Positions 17,849 through 27,159 are shown, counted from the first letter of the stretch. The stretch is DNA of 64,000 nucleotides from Thermosynechococcus sichuanensis E542 (GCF_003555505.1 NZ_CP032152.1:1466001-1530000); one strand, 5' to 3'. Made by a program: numbers and translations. The notes: generated by a model not told the origin, from the letters alone.

Positions 17849-18874
17849 CTAAAGTTCAAGGATCAGCCGTGTGCCCCTGAGAACCGCAAGACTGGGGGTA
17901 GCGACCCAACTTTGTGTTAATAAAATTTGTATTAGTTCTGCCGATCGCTGGCTGCTGGTGCTGTCCTGTAACCCCAAGTAGAAACTGGCGGAGTGGTGGC
18001 TATCTTGCCCCAAAACTTTGAGCAGATCATCGGCGTAGTGAACGGCTTTTTCCATCTGGGTTTGCAAGTTCGTCCATAAATCCACATTGCGGAGATTGCT
18101 CAGGGTTTCGGCCACCACATCTTGACGGTGTTGAATTAGAATAGTTTGTGGTTGTAGCTCCGGCGGTAAATCGGCAAAGAAAATGGCCGGGCCATAGCCA
18201 ATGAGATGAACCGTCTCCATCCATTTCGTCTGGGGCAGCAGCAATTGCCGCACAATGTGGCAAGCAAGAGCAGTGATAATTAACCCTTGGCTATGGGCGA
18301 CAAGGTACAATTCAGCCCCCGCTTGTAGCCCCTTGATGATTTCATAGGCCAACCGCAGGGTGGGGCGGGGCGCGCCCGCTGGAAAGACACCGTAGAGATA
18401 CTGGGTAAAATCTCCCCAAGCCAATTTTTGCAAGAATGATAGGTCAAGGAGTTTCGTTAAGTCAGCGGTGCTGTTGATATCGAGGGGGCGCTGTTGCAAT
18501 TCGCTGGGTTGGGCGATCGCCAGAATATCGGCATCATCAGCAAGCTCTTTGCTCACCAGTTGGCCAAGGAGTTTGGCATACCCATAGCGGCGATCCTTGC
18601 TGGGGTCTGGGGCTGGCGTCTGGGGCCAAAAGTGGTAGAGTTCTGCCTTACCGAGGAAACTTTCCAAGAGATCTGCTTGAAAGCCATGGGTCTGATTGTG
18701 AATGCCGCGAATTTCCAAAGGGTGAGTGGCTGTGAGTTTGGCAAGCTGGTTCAAATCCCGCCGTTGCTTGGCAGCATCGCTACCTATCCCATTGACATGG
18801 AGTAACCGCCGTCGTAGAGGCGCACTCAGGGGGTTTTGCGGCAAAAGAATTGTACCGTCTAAAGTAGAGGTCAT
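17849..18874 (-). CDS. Alpha/beta-hydrolase-like protein, function unknown
   Basis: 341 residues. A central AGAELYLVAHSQGLIITAL resembles the nucleophile elbow of alpha/beta-hydrolases and lipases, with Ala in place of the first Gly of GxSxG. Earlier there is HVNGIGSDAAKQRRDLNQLA and EIRGIHNQTHG, fitting the first strands and a possible oxyanion region; the Asp and His of a triad cannot be placed with certainty. No signal peptide is apparent. It lies alone between pnp and a divergent regulatory region. An intracellular esterase or lipase is possible, but the substrate is unknown. Confidence 0.7.
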   Translation of the reverse strand: MTSTLDGTILLPQNPLSAPLRRRLLHVNGIGSDAAKQRRDLNQLAKLTATHPLEIRGIHNQTHGFQADLLESFLGKAELYHFWPQTPAPDPSKDRRYGYAKLLGQLVSKELADDADILAIAQPSELQQRPLDINSTADLTKLLDLSFLQKLAWGDFTQYLYGVFPAGAPRPTLRLAYEIIKGLQAGAELYLVAHSQGLIITALACHIVRQLLLPQTKWMETVHLIGYGPAIFFADLPPELQPQTILIQHRQDVVAETLSNLRNVDLWTNLQTQMEKAVHYADDLLKVLGQDSHHSASFYLGLQDSTSSQRSAELIQILLTQSWVATPSLAVLRGTRLILEL

Positions 18875-18933
18875 AGGAGATTCAAAAATTCTAATGAGAG
18901 ACTTTGGTGAAGGGCAATAAAAAGCGGCTAAGT

Positions 18934-18949
18934 TGTGATCATCGTCACA
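18934..18949. promoter_or_regulatory. CRP-type operator TGTGA-N6-TCACA
   Basis: A perfect match to the TGTGA-N6-TCACA palindrome bound by CRP and the cyanobacterial homologue SyCRP1. Its centre (18941.5) is about 42 bases before the start site predicted from the -10 element at 18972-18977, the spacing of a class II activated promoter, and no good -35 box is present. Binding is inferred. Confidence 0.6.
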
Positions 18950-18971
18950 GTCATTCTAACGGCGGATAGGT

Positions 18972-18977
18972 CATACT
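18972..18977 (+). promoter_or_regulatory. Probable -10 element (CATACT)
   Basis: A -10-like hexamer placed 7 bases before the first base of a hairpin at 18984. The region where a -35 box should lie is replaced by the CRP-type dyad, which suggests an activator-dependent promoter. Confidence 0.5.
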
Positions 18978-18983
18978 AAAAAG

Positions 18984-19064
18984 TGACTCAGTACTATCCG
19001 AGTCATCAACAGGGAACACACAACGAGCCGACAGACTGTAAGTAAGTTTGTCGGTTTTTTTTTT
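18984..19064 (+). ncRNA. Candidate two-hairpin small RNA or attenuated leader
   Basis: Starting at the predicted transcription start, the sequence has hairpin 1 (TGACTC at 18984-18989 paired with GAGTCA at 19000-19005), a 22-base unpaired segment containing AGGGAACACACAAC, and hairpin 2, a strong intrinsic terminator. The RNA would be about 80 bases. The plan of two hairpins around an unpaired core is like the cyanobacterial sRNA Yfr1, but the Yfr1 core motif is absent, so this is not called Yfr1. It could equally be a terminated leader of the RHH-menA genes, since the terminator ends 12 bases before the next ATG. Confidence 0.55.
19028..19064 (+). terminator. Strong intrinsic terminator
   Basis: CCGACA-G-ACT pairs with AGT-T-TGTCGG, giving a stem of about nine pairs with one internal mismatch and a short loop, followed at once by ten T (19055-19064). 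It ends only 12 bases before the ATG of the RHH gene, so that gene must depend on read-through or start within a very short leader. Confidence 0.85.
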
Positions 19065-19076
19065 AGAATTTCCGGC

Positions 19077-19466
19077 ATGCCCCCCAAAAAGATCACGGTT
19101 CGTTTAGATCCTGAACTCTATGGCCAACTCCAACGCTGGCAAGTGCAGCAGGGGTGCGGTTCCCTCGGTGAAGCAATTCGTAAAATTTTGCAACAATCTC
19201 TTCAGCCGCGGGAGATGGTCTGTCCAACGGTCTTGCAGCGCTTGAGTGCCCTAGAACAGCAAGTGGCAGCCCTTGAACGCCAACTGTGCCCGCCTCAACC
19301 GACTATCGAAACGCTGACGATTGCGGAGCTAGAGCGGCTGAACCGCCGACAACTGGTGGCCTTAGCGCGGGACTTGGGCATCTATAGCTATAAGTTGAAT
19401 AATCCAGCGTTGCGGCAAGCGATTTGGGCAGCCAAACAAGCAATCGATGGGCAGGAGCGACAATGA
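19077..19466 (+). CDS. Ribbon-helix-helix / SAP-like DNA-binding protein
   Basis: 129 residues. The N-terminus (KKITVRLDPELYGQLQRW then LGEAIRKILQQSL) matches the ribbon-helix-helix fold: a short strand with alternating polar residues and two helices. A middle coiled-coil segment (LSALEQQVAALERQL) follows, and the C-terminus (AELERLNRRQLVALARDLGI) resembles the helix-extended-loop-helix of SAP or Rho N-terminal domains. It probably binds DNA as a dimer. There is no ribosome-binding site because an intrinsic terminator ends 12 bases upstream, so expression may depend on read-through. menA follows after 33 bases on the same strand. Confidence 0.8.
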   Translation: MPPKKITVRLDPELYGQLQRWQVQQGCGSLGEAIRKILQQSLQPREMVCPTVLQRLSALEQQVAALERQLCPPQPTIETLTIAELERLNRRQLVALARDLGIYSYKLNNPALRQAIWAAKQAIDGQERQ

Positions 19467-19499
19467 TATGCTGACGAAGGTGACTCAAGTATAGGTGAG

Positions 19500-20396
19500 A
19501 TGGCTAGTCCGTCAGAATCGATAGATCGCTCCCGTTTGTGGTGGGCGGCAATTAAACTTCCCATGTACAGTGTGGCGGTGATGCCCATTTGGTTGGGCAC
19601 GGCAGTGGCGATCGCCGAGACGGGCAAGGTGCACTGGTGGTCTTTTGGGTTGTTTCTGACAGCGGCAGTGCTGATTTTGGTTTGGTTGAATCTCAGTAAT
19701 GATGTGTTTGATGCCGAGACAGGGATCGATCGCCACAAGTACCATTCGGTCGTCAATCTCACAGGCAAAAAGGAACTGATCTTTTGGCTGAGCAACGTCT
19801 GCTTACTTTTGGGGCTACTGGGGATTGTAGCCATTAGTTGGTTGCAACAGGATGCAACGGTTTTAGGGTTAGTATTGCTCTGCTGTGCCCTCGGCTACAG
19901 CTACCAAGGCCCGCCCTTTCGCTTGGGCTATTTGGGCTTGGGGGAGCCGATTTGTTTTATCTGCTTTGGACCGTTGGCGATCGCTGCCGCCTACTATAGC
20001 CAAGTACAAACCTTTAGCCCCAGTATTTGGCCGGTGGCTATCCTCAATGGTCTGACGACAACGCTGATTCTCTTTTGCTCTCACTTTCACCAAGTGGCGG
20101 ATGATCTAGCGGCCGGCAAACGTTCCCCAGTTGTGCGCCTAGGGACAGCTCGCAGTGCCCAATTAGTCTATGGTGCCTGTGGTCTTTTTTATGGGGTGTT
20201 GCTGGCCAGTGTCGCTTGGGAAATCCTGCCGTGGCCAACACTGCTGGCGTTGAGTTCACTGCCTTGGGCGATTTATTTGTGCCAGCGGATGGCGCAATTT
20301 CACAGTGTGCCTGAGCAGATTAAGAACTCGAAGTTTATTGCCGTGCAACTGCATTTTTGGAGTAGCTTGCTCTTGGGAGTGGGCTACTTGCTTTGA
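19500..20396 (+). CDS. menA: 1,4-dihydroxy-2-naphthoate phytyltransferase
   Basis: 298 residues with multiple membrane helices of the UbiA superfamily. The first Asp-rich motif is NDVFDAETGIDRHKYHSVVNL and the second region is HFHQVADDLAAGKRSPVVRLG; the middle block YQGPPFRLGYLGLGEPICFI is typical of the cyanobacterial MenA branch. The enzyme attaches the phytyl chain to 1,4-dihydroxy-2-naphthoate, making the precursor of phylloquinone, the A1 electron carrier of photosystem I. It acts in the membrane. Its 3' end overlaps the small gene on the other strand. Other men genes are not in the window. Confidence 0.93.
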   Translation: MASPSESIDRSRLWWAAIKLPMYSVAVMPIWLGTAVAIAETGKVHWWSFGLFLTAAVLILVWLNLSNDVFDAETGIDRHKYHSVVNLTGKKELIFWLSNVCLLLGLLGIVAISWLQQDATVLGLVLLCCALGYSYQGPPFRLGYLGLGEPICFICFGPLAIAAAYYSQVQTFSPSIWPVAILNGLTTTLILFCSHFHQVADDLAAGKRSPVVRLGTARSAQLVYGACGLFYGVLLASVAWEILPWPTLLALSSLPWAIYLCQRMAQFHSVPEQIKNSKFIAVQLHFWSSLLLGVGYLL

Positions 20397-20668
20397 GATG
20401 GAGGGCGATCGCGATTCAGCGACCACTGGTACTCGACACTGCCACCTGCCAATTGCCATTCCTCCTCAAACTGCTTTTGCAGCCGCAGGGCTTTGCGCAG
20501 ATGAATGACCGCACTGTGGAGCTGTTGATAGCCACTGGAGTTGGGGGGAAGAGCAGGTAAGGAGACCTGTTCTAAAATTTGCAACACTAGCTCGTAATGA
20601 ATATGGGCAGGAACAGGAACCTCACCGGGGGGGGCAGAAGAAAGAGTCACCAGAGCAGACACCTCCAA
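20384..20668 (-). CDS. Small cyanobacterial protein, possibly DUF5340
   Basis: About 90 residues with a mostly helical core, VPVPAHIHYELVLQILEQ followed by GYQQLHSAVIHLRKALRLQKQFEEEW. I believe this matches a small cyanobacteria-specific family (DUF5340), from memory only. No ATG is available at the N-terminus: the frame can start at TTG 20668, or more likely at GTG 20650, which has GGAGGTG upstream. The 3' end overlaps menA by 13 bases, tail to tail. Function unknown. Confidence 0.65.
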   Translation of the reverse strand: MEVSALVTLSSAPPGEVPVPAHIHYELVLQILEQVSLPALPPNSSGYQQLHSAVIHLRKALRLQKQFEEEWQLAGGSVEYQWSLNRDRPPSQSK

Positions 20669-20693
20669 GGAACGACATTTAGATTCAGAATTT

Positions 20694-21308
20694 CTAACGA
20701 CGGCGGGGACGGCGATAGGTCAATCGCTCGGAGCGATCGCGCTCGTAGGCAATGAGCCGGCCATAGATTTCATGCTTGGTTAAGTTTAACGAAAAAAAGA
20801 CATGTCGCCGAGGATTGCCAAAGCCCTTACGGGTAAAAAACTTCACGGCGGGAGTATTAGCAGGGTCAGTGTCCACCAGCATAAACCGTGCACCCTCTTC
20901 AATCATGCGTTCAATGAGCTTATCCACCAGCTTGTCGGCAATGCCCCGCCGTTGATACTGCGGATGTACCCCCAGCCAGTTAATGTAGCCATAGACCCAA
21001 GGGGCTTTGCTAATAATTGTGCCTAGGATAAACCCTGCCACTTGCGAGTCAGCTTCGGCCACCAGACAGTATTCTGGATCGGTGTTGTAGAAACCAATGA
21101 CCTCCCACTCATCCCAGATGCGATAAAGCGAGGGGTATAGATCACTGGTGAAAAGTTCCTCGCCAAGGTGAAATACAGGGGCAATGTCATCAATGCCCAT
21201 CTCGCGAATAATGATGTTGGTGGGTTCAGAGCGCTCTTCTTCTTTGGCGGGAACGATGTCTAAATCAACTAAATTGTGGTCAATGGGATCATCGGTGTGC
21301 AAAGACAT
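20694..21308 (-). CDS. GNAT-family N-acetyltransferase
   Basis: 204 residues. The GNAT fold is marked by NIIIREMGIDDIAPVFHLGE at the first strand and helix, the acetyl-CoA pyrophosphate-binding loop VHPQYQRRGIADKLVDKLI (Q/RxxGxG/A pattern), and VDTDPANTPAVKFFTRKGF before the last strands. About 30 residues before the domain are acidic and likely disordered, and the tail ends in YRRPRRR. The substrate (protein N-terminus, amine or antibiotic) cannot be told. Its own promoter is expected in the 60 bases before the nitroreductase stop. Confidence 0.88.
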   Translation of the reverse strand: MSLHTDDPIDHNLVDLDIVPAKEEERSEPTNIIIREMGIDDIAPVFHLGEELFTSDLYPSLYRIWDEWEVIGFYNTDPEYCLVAEADSQVAGFILGTIISKAPWVYGYINWLGVHPQYQRRGIADKLVDKLIERMIEEGARFMLVDTDPANTPAVKFFTRKGFGNPRRHVFFSLNLTKHEIYGRLIAYERDRSERLTYRRPRRR

Positions 21309-21371
21309 ACAAGCGTGTGTAGCGAGCTATTTCTAGCTTAGCCTATGTCCAGCGGGGTTACTGAGTGAACC

Positions 21372-22028
21372 TTAGCGCACTTCCACAACCGCCTCTAGGG
21401 GATAGCGCACCTTGGGCAAAGTCGCGTAGTTGTCATCGGCCGCACGATAGCCCGCCGCACACAGAACGACTGCATGATAGCCCTGGGCAGGTAGATCGAG
21501 AATACGATCATATTCCTGCGGCAGAAAGCCCTCCATCGGGCAGGTGTCAATGCCCAGCAGAGCCGCCGTCACCATAAACTGCCCCAAAGCAATATAGACT
21601 TGGCGGGCTGACCATTCATCAACATTGAGGGGGTAGGGGGGTGACTGCAAAAAGCCCTTAACCAAATCCCCGTATTTTTGCAGATTTTCTACTGCGGTTT
21701 GCTGGACTTCCGCTTGCCGCGCAAGGTAGCGATCGACATCCGTAGCATTGAGATTAGTTTTAATGGCAAACACCACTAAGTGGGAAGCATCCACCACCTG
21801 CCGCTGATTCCAAGTGTGGGGGAGCAGGGCTTGGCGCAGCTCAGGCGTCTCGATGACGTAAAACTTCCATGGTTGCAGACCAAAGGAAGAAGGAGCTAGT
21901 ACTAGACTTTGTAGAAGCGTTTGCCATAAATCCGCAGGAATTTTGCGATCGGGGTCAAATTTTTTCGTGGCGTAGCGCCATTGCAGTTGTTGCAAAACCG
22001 TTGTTGGTGAAATCGGCGTTTCAGTCAT
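21372..22028 (-). CDS. Nitroreductase-family NAD(P)H oxidoreductase
   Basis: 218 residues from the ATG at 22028 (a GTG nine bases upstream is less likely). FMN-binding marks of the NfsB-like group are RYATKKFDPDRKI and SLVLAPSSFGLQPWKFYVIE near the N-terminus, then SARQVYIALGQFMVTAALLGIDTCPMEGF and, near the end, VVLCAAGYRAADDNY. Members reduce nitroaromatics, quinones or flavins with NAD(P)H; physiological substrates are rarely known. The gene stands alone downstream of thrS on the same strand with a 140-base gap. Confidence 0.9.
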   Translation of the reverse strand: MTETPISPTTVLQQLQWRYATKKFDPDRKIPADLWQTLLQSLVLAPSSFGLQPWKFYVIETPELRQALLPHTWNQRQVVDASHLVVFAIKTNLNATDVDRYLARQAEVQQTAVENLQKYGDLVKGFLQSPPYPLNVDEWSARQVYIALGQFMVTAALLGIDTCPMEGFLPQEYDRILDLPAQGYHAVVLCAAGYRAADDNYATLPKVRYPLEAVVEVR

Positions 22029-22170
22029 TCTGTTCACTGGAGAATTGATGAGAGCGATTACCCACAGGATACGCTACGCGATCGCGAGTACCACTTGCCG
22101 CTGATTTTGACAAACTATTAAAGGTGAGGTCAACCACCCTTCCGTTTTTAGGTTGTAGATCAATTGCCCA

Positions 22171-23988
22171 CTATTGCCACTGAATATTGGCATTCATCGC
22201 AGTCATAGCAGAGGTAAGTTTTTCAATCAGTTCCCTAACGGGGAAGGCGCCGACATCTCCGTCTGCACGGGTGCGGATACTCACGGTCTCGCTTTCGACT
22301 TCCTTGGCACCGATAATGCCCATGACAGGAATTTTCTGAGTTTCGGCGTTGCGAATCTGTTTGCCGAGGCGATCGCCACTGCGATCCACACTGACACGCA
22401 CACCCTGCTCTCGCAGTTGAGCCGCCACACGTTCGGCATAGGGACGTTGCTCATCCCCCACAGGCAACAGGCGCACTTGCTCTGGTGCTAGCCAAAAAGG
22501 GAAATCTCCCGCATACTCCTCAATGAGAATGCCAATGAGCCGCTCCAGCGAGCCAAAGGGAGCACGGTGAATCATCACTGGTCGGCGGCGGGTATTGTCC
22601 TCAGCAACGTATTCCAAATCAAAGCGCTCCGGCAAATTGTAGTCCACCTGAACCGTTCCCAACTGCCACTCGCGCCCAAGGGCATCCTCAAAGATAAAGT
22701 CCAGTTTCGGCCCATAGAAAGCAGCCTCACCAATGCCCAAAAAGTGCTCCATGCCCAACTGTTCCACAGCTCGCTGAATTGCGGACTCAGCCTTTGACCA
22801 AGCCTCATCGGAGCCAATGTACTTGTCGGATTTGGGATCGCGGAAACTTAGCCGTGCCTTGAATTTATTCAACCGCAAACAGCGAAAGACCGAGAGAATC
22901 AGATCAACCACATTCAAAAACTCAACATCCAACTGCTCAGGCGTAACAAAAAGGTGGGAGTCATCCACCGTAAAGCCCCGCACCCGCGTCAAGCCCCCCA
23001 ATTCTCCCGACTGCTCATAGCGATAGACGGTACCAAACTCCGCCAACCGTAGGGGCAAGTCGCGGTAGGAGCGCAACTCGCTTTTATAGATTTGAATGTG
23101 GAAGGGGCAGTTCATGGGCTTGAGGACAAACCCTTGCTCGTGGGCGGCGGCCTCAGTATCTTCCGCCATCAGGGGGAACATATCCTCCTTGTACTTTTGC
23201 CAGTGGCCAGAGGTCTTAAACAGATCCACCCGGGCAATGTGGGGCGTCACCACGGGGAGATAACCGCGCTTGAGTTGCTCCTTCTTAAGAAAGTCCTCCA
23301 AGGTTGAGCGCAGAATCGTTCCCTTGGGTGTCCATAGAGGCAGGCCTGGCCCGACTGGATCTGCAAAGATAAAGAGTCCCAGTTCCTTGCCCAGTTTGCG
23401 GTGATCGCGGCGGAGGGCTTCTTCTTTGCGGCGTTTATATTCCGCCAGTTGTTCTGGAGTTTCCCATGCGGTACCGTAGATGCGCTGAAGTTGGGCTTTG
23501 GTTTCATCGCCGCGCCAGTAGGCACCGGCAACACTTTCAAGGGCGATCGCCTTGGGGTTAATCTCGCCCGTATTTTCAACGTGGGGCCCGGCACAGAGAT
23601 CCCACCACTCATCCCCCAAGTGGTAAATCGTAATTGGCTCCTCGAGGTCTTGGAGAATTTCTAGCTTGTAGGGTTCCCCTAGCTCCCGAATGCGGCGCTC
23701 GGCCTCCTCACGGGTCACTTCCTCGCGGATCACCGGCAACTTGCGCTTAATGATCTTGACCATCTCCTTTTCAATCAGCTTTAGGTCTTTTTCGCTGAAG
23801 GGTTCTGGATGGTCAAAATCGTAATAAAACCCATTCTCAATCCAAGGACCGATCGTCACCTGTGCCTTGGGAAACAGCTTCTGGACTGCCATTGCCAAGA
23901 TATGGGACGTGGTGTGGCGAATACGCTTAAGCCGCTCCGACTCACTGGTTTTGGGGAGGTGGATAGGGGCAGCAGCAGACTCTGGCAT
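22171..23988 (-). CDS. thrS: Threonyl-tRNA synthetase
   Basis: 606 residues from the ATG at 23988; the frame is open further to 24168, but the extra residues look non-coding and cyanobacterial ThrRS starts here. The N-terminal TGS domain of the E. coli enzyme is missing, and the product begins with the editing domain (RHTTSHILAMAVQKLFPKAQ, GFYYDF). The class II catalytic domain follows, with the Zn ligands in NCPFHIQIY, DDSHLFV and MIHRAPFGSLERL, then an anticodon-binding domain (RLLPVGDEQRPYAERVAAQL). It charges tRNA-Thr. Divergent from the response-regulator gene. Confidence 0.96.
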   Translation of the reverse strand: MPESAAAPIHLPKTSESERLKRIRHTTSHILAMAVQKLFPKAQVTIGPWIENGFYYDFDHPEPFSEKDLKLIEKEMVKIIKRKLPVIREEVTREEAERRIRELGEPYKLEILQDLEEPITIYHLGDEWWDLCAGPHVENTGEINPKAIALESVAGAYWRGDETKAQLQRIYGTAWETPEQLAEYKRRKEEALRRDHRKLGKELGLFIFADPVGPGLPLWTPKGTILRSTLEDFLKKEQLKRGYLPVVTPHIARVDLFKTSGHWQKYKEDMFPLMAEDTEAAAHEQGFVLKPMNCPFHIQIYKSELRSYRDLPLRLAEFGTVYRYEQSGELGGLTRVRGFTVDDSHLFVTPEQLDVEFLNVVDLILSVFRCLRLNKFKARLSFRDPKSDKYIGSDEAWSKAESAIQRAVEQLGMEHFLGIGEAAFYGPKLDFIFEDALGREWQLGTVQVDYNLPERFDLEYVAEDNTRRRPVMIHRAPFGSLERLIGILIEEYAGDFPFWLAPEQVRLLPVGDEQRPYAERVAAQLREQGVRVSVDRSGDRLGKQIRNAETQKIPVMGIIGAKEVESETVSIRTRADGDVGAFPVRELIEKLTSAMTAMNANIQWQ

Positions 23989-24211
23989 AGGGGGTGATGT
24001 ATCTAACAAATCTTTAATGAAGGCTAGAGTTCTATTGTGACATTCTGTCGCCCTCAAGGGGGGTGCTTGGCAGCCAATTTTTTCGGAGCAGGTGGGGAGC
24101 GATCGCCTGTGGCCAACTGGAAAAGATAGGGCTATGCTAAGGTTGAAATCACGTAGTGGTGATGCCACTGCCGCCCTCTATTCACAATTTGTATAGGAAT
24201 GGAGTGTTTCC

Positions 24212-24916
24212 GTGACTAGCCGCAAAGTCCTTGTCATTGATGACAGTAAAGTAATCCGGATGCGCGTCCGCGACATGTTGCCAGAGGGCGACTACGAAAT
24301 TCTTGAGGCTAAGGATGGCCGTGAAGGTCTGCAACTCATTGAGCAGTCTGAGCCGACGTTGATCATGCTGGATTTTCTGCTGCCGAAGGTGAGCGGCTGG
24401 GAAGTCTATCAAGAATTGGAGAAAAAGGATCTCCTTGGCGCCATCCCCCTCGTGATTATGTCGGGGCGCAAAGAAGAAGTCACTGAAAAACTCCAAGAAC
24501 CCTTTGAGTGGTTTGAGTTCATTGAAAAACCCTTTGAAAAAGAACAACTCGAAGCAGCAATTCAAGAGGCCTTTCGCAAAGCCCGCAAGCCCAGACCCGT
24601 CAAAGCAGCAGCACCTGCGGAAGTGGCGGCTCCCGTTGCTGTAGATCTCAGCCCCGTCTATGACAAACTGGCCGCCCTTGAAGGCGCCATTCAAGCCTTG
24701 CAGGCACAATCTGTCAAGGCAAATGACTTTGCCCAACTCCAAGCAACAGTTGCTCAACTGCAACAGCAACCGGCGGCAACCGGCAGTGGTGGGGATGACC
24801 ATCGTCTTGCCGCTTTGGAAGCAGCAAACCAGCAGTTACACCACGAGGTCGAGCAACTGAAGCGAGCCATCCACCAAATTGTGACGGCATTGCGGCGATT
24901 GCAGGGGGGACACTAA
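24212..24916 (+). CDS. Response regulator with coiled-coil C-terminus
   Basis: 234 residues started by GTG at 24212. Residues 1-125 are a receiver domain: VLVIDDSKVIRMRV with the acidic pair, the phospho-acceptor Asp in PTLIMLDFLLPKVSGW, the conserved Ser in VIMSGR and Lys in IEKPFEKEQ. An Ala/Pro/Val-rich hinge leads to a long coiled coil (about 150-225: YDKLAALEGAIQALQAQ, then AALEAANQQLHHEVEQLKRAI) with no DNA-binding domain. Output is therefore probably by protein contact or oligomerisation. No histidine kinase is adjacent. recR is convergent with a 1-base gap. Confidence 0.9.
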   Translation: MTSRKVLVIDDSKVIRMRVRDMLPEGDYEILEAKDGREGLQLIEQSEPTLIMLDFLLPKVSGWEVYQELEKKDLLGAIPLVIMSGRKEEVTEKLQEPFEWFEFIEKPFEKEQLEAAIQEAFRKARKPRPVKAAAPAEVAAPVAVDLSPVYDKLAALEGAIQALQAQSVKANDFAQLQATVAQLQQQPAATGSGGDDHRLAALEAANQQLHHEVEQLKRAIHQIVTALRRLQGGH

Positions 24917-24917
24917 A

Positions 24918-25526
24918 TTACTGCCATTCAATCTCGCGGCGACCGGCAAGGGCACGGGCAAGGGTCATTTCATCGGCATAGTCAAGATCACCCCCCACCG
25001 GTAGGCCAAAGGCAATGCGAGTGACCTTCACAAAAGGCCGGAGAAGCTGCCCCACATAGAGGGTGGTCGTTTCCCCTTCGATACTGGGGTTGATGGCCAA
25101 AATCACTTCCTTGATCTGTCCTTGACTGACTCGCTGAATCAGCGGTTGAATGTGCAGGTGTTCCGGGGTGATGCCCTCCAAAGGAGAAATGAGTCCCCCC
25201 AAGACATGGTACTTACCGTGGTACTCGCGGGTTTTCTCAATGGCAATGACATCGCGGGAATCAGCCACCACGCATAGGGTGTGCTTGTCTCGCTGGGGGG
25301 AGGCACAGATGTCACACACCGGTTCGGCAGAGAGGTGGAAGCACACTGAACAGAGTCCCACCTGCTGTTTAGCTTCTAGGAGGGCTTGAGCCAAGGCTTG
25401 AATATCTGCTTCGGGACGTTTGATCAGGTGGAGGGCAAGCCGCTGAGCGGTCTTAGGACCAATGCCCGGCAAGCGTTGCAACTGCTCAATGAGGCGAGCT
25501 AAGGGACGGGTATAGACACTACTCAT
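24918..25526 (-). CDS. recR: Recombination protein RecR
   Basis: 202 residues from the ATG at 25526 ([16 protein letters not shown]); the frame is open ten codons further, but this start matches the family. The N-terminal helix-hairpin-helix region is [21 protein letters not shown] four-Cys zinc motif follows ([16 protein letters not shown]), then the Toprim domain with [26 protein letters not shown]. RecR works with RecO (whose gene is at 46.3 kb in this window) and RecF to load RecA at single-stranded gaps. The gene follows prfC after 7 bases on the same strand. Confidence 0.96.
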   Translation of the reverse strand: MSSVYTRPLARLIEQLQRLPGIGPKTAQRLALHLIKRPEADIQALAQALLEAKQQVGLCSVCFHLSAEPVCDICASPQRDKHTLCVVADSRDVIAIEKTREYHGKYHVLGGLISPLEGITPEHLHIQPLIQRVSQGQIKEVILAINPSIEGETTTLYVGQLLRPFVKVTRIAFGLPVGGDLDYADEMTLARALAGRREIEWQ

Positions 25527-25533
25527 GGGACAG

Positions 25534-27159
25534 CTAGGCAGGCACGGCAGTGGCAAGGGGGGCGATCGCGCTCAGGCGCAGTTTGGGATGATCCGCCATG
25601 GTCTGTTGCAGATTCCACTCGTTCTTAAAGAGCAGCACCGGCCGTCCCCAACTGTCTTTGACGGTGACAGCATTAAAGATGCGGCCAATGGCTGCAAGGG
25701 CTTCCCAACCATCCAGTACCCAGCGCGCCACCGTGTAGGGAAGGGGATCCAGACGGGTTTCTACACCGTATTCATGCAACAGGCGAAACTGCACCACTTC
25801 AAACTGCAATTGGCCGACTGCGGCGAGGATGGGTTCCCGTTTGGACTCATCGGTGGAGTACATGATTTGCACCGCCCCCTCTTCCCGCAGTTCATTCACC
25901 CCTTTCTGGAAGGATTTGAATTTAGAGGGGTTGGGGTTGCGCAGATAGGCAAACAGTTCCGGCGAGAAGCAGGGAATCCCCTCATATTCCAATTTCGGAC
26001 CAACATAGAGGGTGTCGCCAATGGCAAACATCCCCGGATTATTCAAGCCAATGACATCGCCCGCATAGGCAGTTTCAAGGGATTCGCGACCTTGGGCAAA
26101 GAGTTTTTGGGGGCGAGAGAGGCGGATGGTTTTGCCAGTGCGGGCATGGCTCACGGTCATGTCCTTTTCAAATTTGCCGCTACAGACCCGCACAAAGGCG
26201 ACGCGATCGCGATGTTTCGGATCCATATTGGCCTGCAGCTTAAACACAAAGCCAGTGAAGTGCTCCTGAGTTGGATCAATCGCCCCGCGATCGCTTTTGT
26301 AGGCCACAGGCGGCAGCGCATAGGTCAAAAAGTGCTCCAGAAAGAGGCGCACGCCAAAGTTGGTCATGGCACTGCCAAAGAAGACAGGGGTCATTTTCCC
26401 CTGATGCACCAGATCAAGGTCTAGCTCGGCACCCACGCCATCGAGCAGTTCCAGTTCATCCTTGAGTTGATTGTATTCCAAGCGATACGGCTCAATGTAG
26501 GGGTCAATGGCAGGGTCGCCAAGGGGAATGACGGTTTCAGCCGCAGCACGGCTACCGTGGGTGGTGCGCTCAAAGAAGTGAAAATTCTGCCGCAGGCGAT
26601 CATAGACGCCGCGAAAGCGATCGCCCATCCCCAGAGGCCAGTTCACAGGATAGGGAATCAGCCCCAGCTCCTGCTCGATTTCATCAATCAGCTCAAGGGG
26701 TTCCCGCCCCGGCCGATCTAGCTTGTTGATGAATGTAAAAATCGGCAGGCCCCGCAGTTGGCACACCTCAAAGAGCTTACGGGTTTGGGGTTCTAGCCCC
26801 TTGGCCGCATCCACAAGCATCACGGCATTATCAGCCGCTGCAAGGGTACGATAGGTATCTTCACTAAAGTCTTGGTGGCCGGGGGTATCCAAGAGGTTAA
26901 TCTGATAGCCTTGGTACTCAAACTGCAAGACCGTTGAGGTAATCGAAATCCCCCGTTGTTGCTCCATTTCCATCCAGTCAGAGGTGGCCTGCCGCTGTGC
27001 TCGTCGTGCTTTGACGGCTCCCGCCTCGTGAATGGCTCCACCGTAGAGCAGTAACTTTTCCGTCAGCGTCGTTTTCCCGGCATCCGGGTGGGAGATAATG
27101 GCAAAATTACGACGTCGTTTCACCTCTTGGGTGATTTCATGGTGCAAGTCACTGGTCAT
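25534..27159 (-). CDS. prfC: Peptide chain release factor 3 (RF3)
   Basis: 541 residues from the ATG at 27159. It is a translational GTPase with G1 [22 protein letters not shown], the switch region [13 protein letters not shown]3 [14 protein letters not shown] and G4 FINKLDRPG. The RF3 type is shown by the length and by blocks such as [22 protein letters not shown] and the C-terminal [21 protein letters not shown]3 removes RF1/RF2 from the ribosome after termination. A second frame upstream of 27159 would overlap the divergent galE. recR follows closely. Confidence 0.95.
   Translation of the reverse strand: MTSDLHHEITQEVKRRRNFAIISHPDAGKTTLTEKLLLYGGAIHEAGAVKARRAQRQATSDWMEMEQQRGISITSTVLQFEYQGYQINLLDTPGHQDFSEDTYRTLAAADNAVMLVDAAKGLEPQTRKLFEVCQLRGLPIFTFINKLDRPGREPLELIDEIEQELGLIPYPVNWPLGMGDRFRGVYDRLRQNFHFFERTTHGSRAAAETVIPLGDPAIDPYIEPYRLEYNQLKDELELLDGVGAELDLDLVHQGKMTPVFFGSAMTNFGVRLFLEHFLTYALPPVAYKSDRGAIDPTQEHFTGFVFKLQANMDPKHRDRVAFVRVCSGKFEKDMTVSHARTGKTIRLSRPQKLFAQGRESLETAYAGDVIGLNNPGMFAIGDTLYVGPKLEYEGIPCFSPELFAYLRNPNPSKFKSFQKGVNELREEGAVQIMYSTDESKREPILAAVGQLQFEVVQFRLLHEYGVETRLDPLPYTVARWVLDGWEALAAIGRIFNAVTVKDSWGRPVLLFKNEWNLQQTMADHPKLRLSAIAPLATAVPA

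Noticed and set aside
18984..19064. Candidate identification as Yfr1
   Set aside because: The two-hairpin plan fits but the ACTCCTCACAC core of Yfr1 is absent, so only a general small-RNA or leader call is made.
25525..26424. Long open frame opposite prfC
   Set aside because: It lies entirely antisense to the clear RF3 coding sequence and has no protein-like features of its own.
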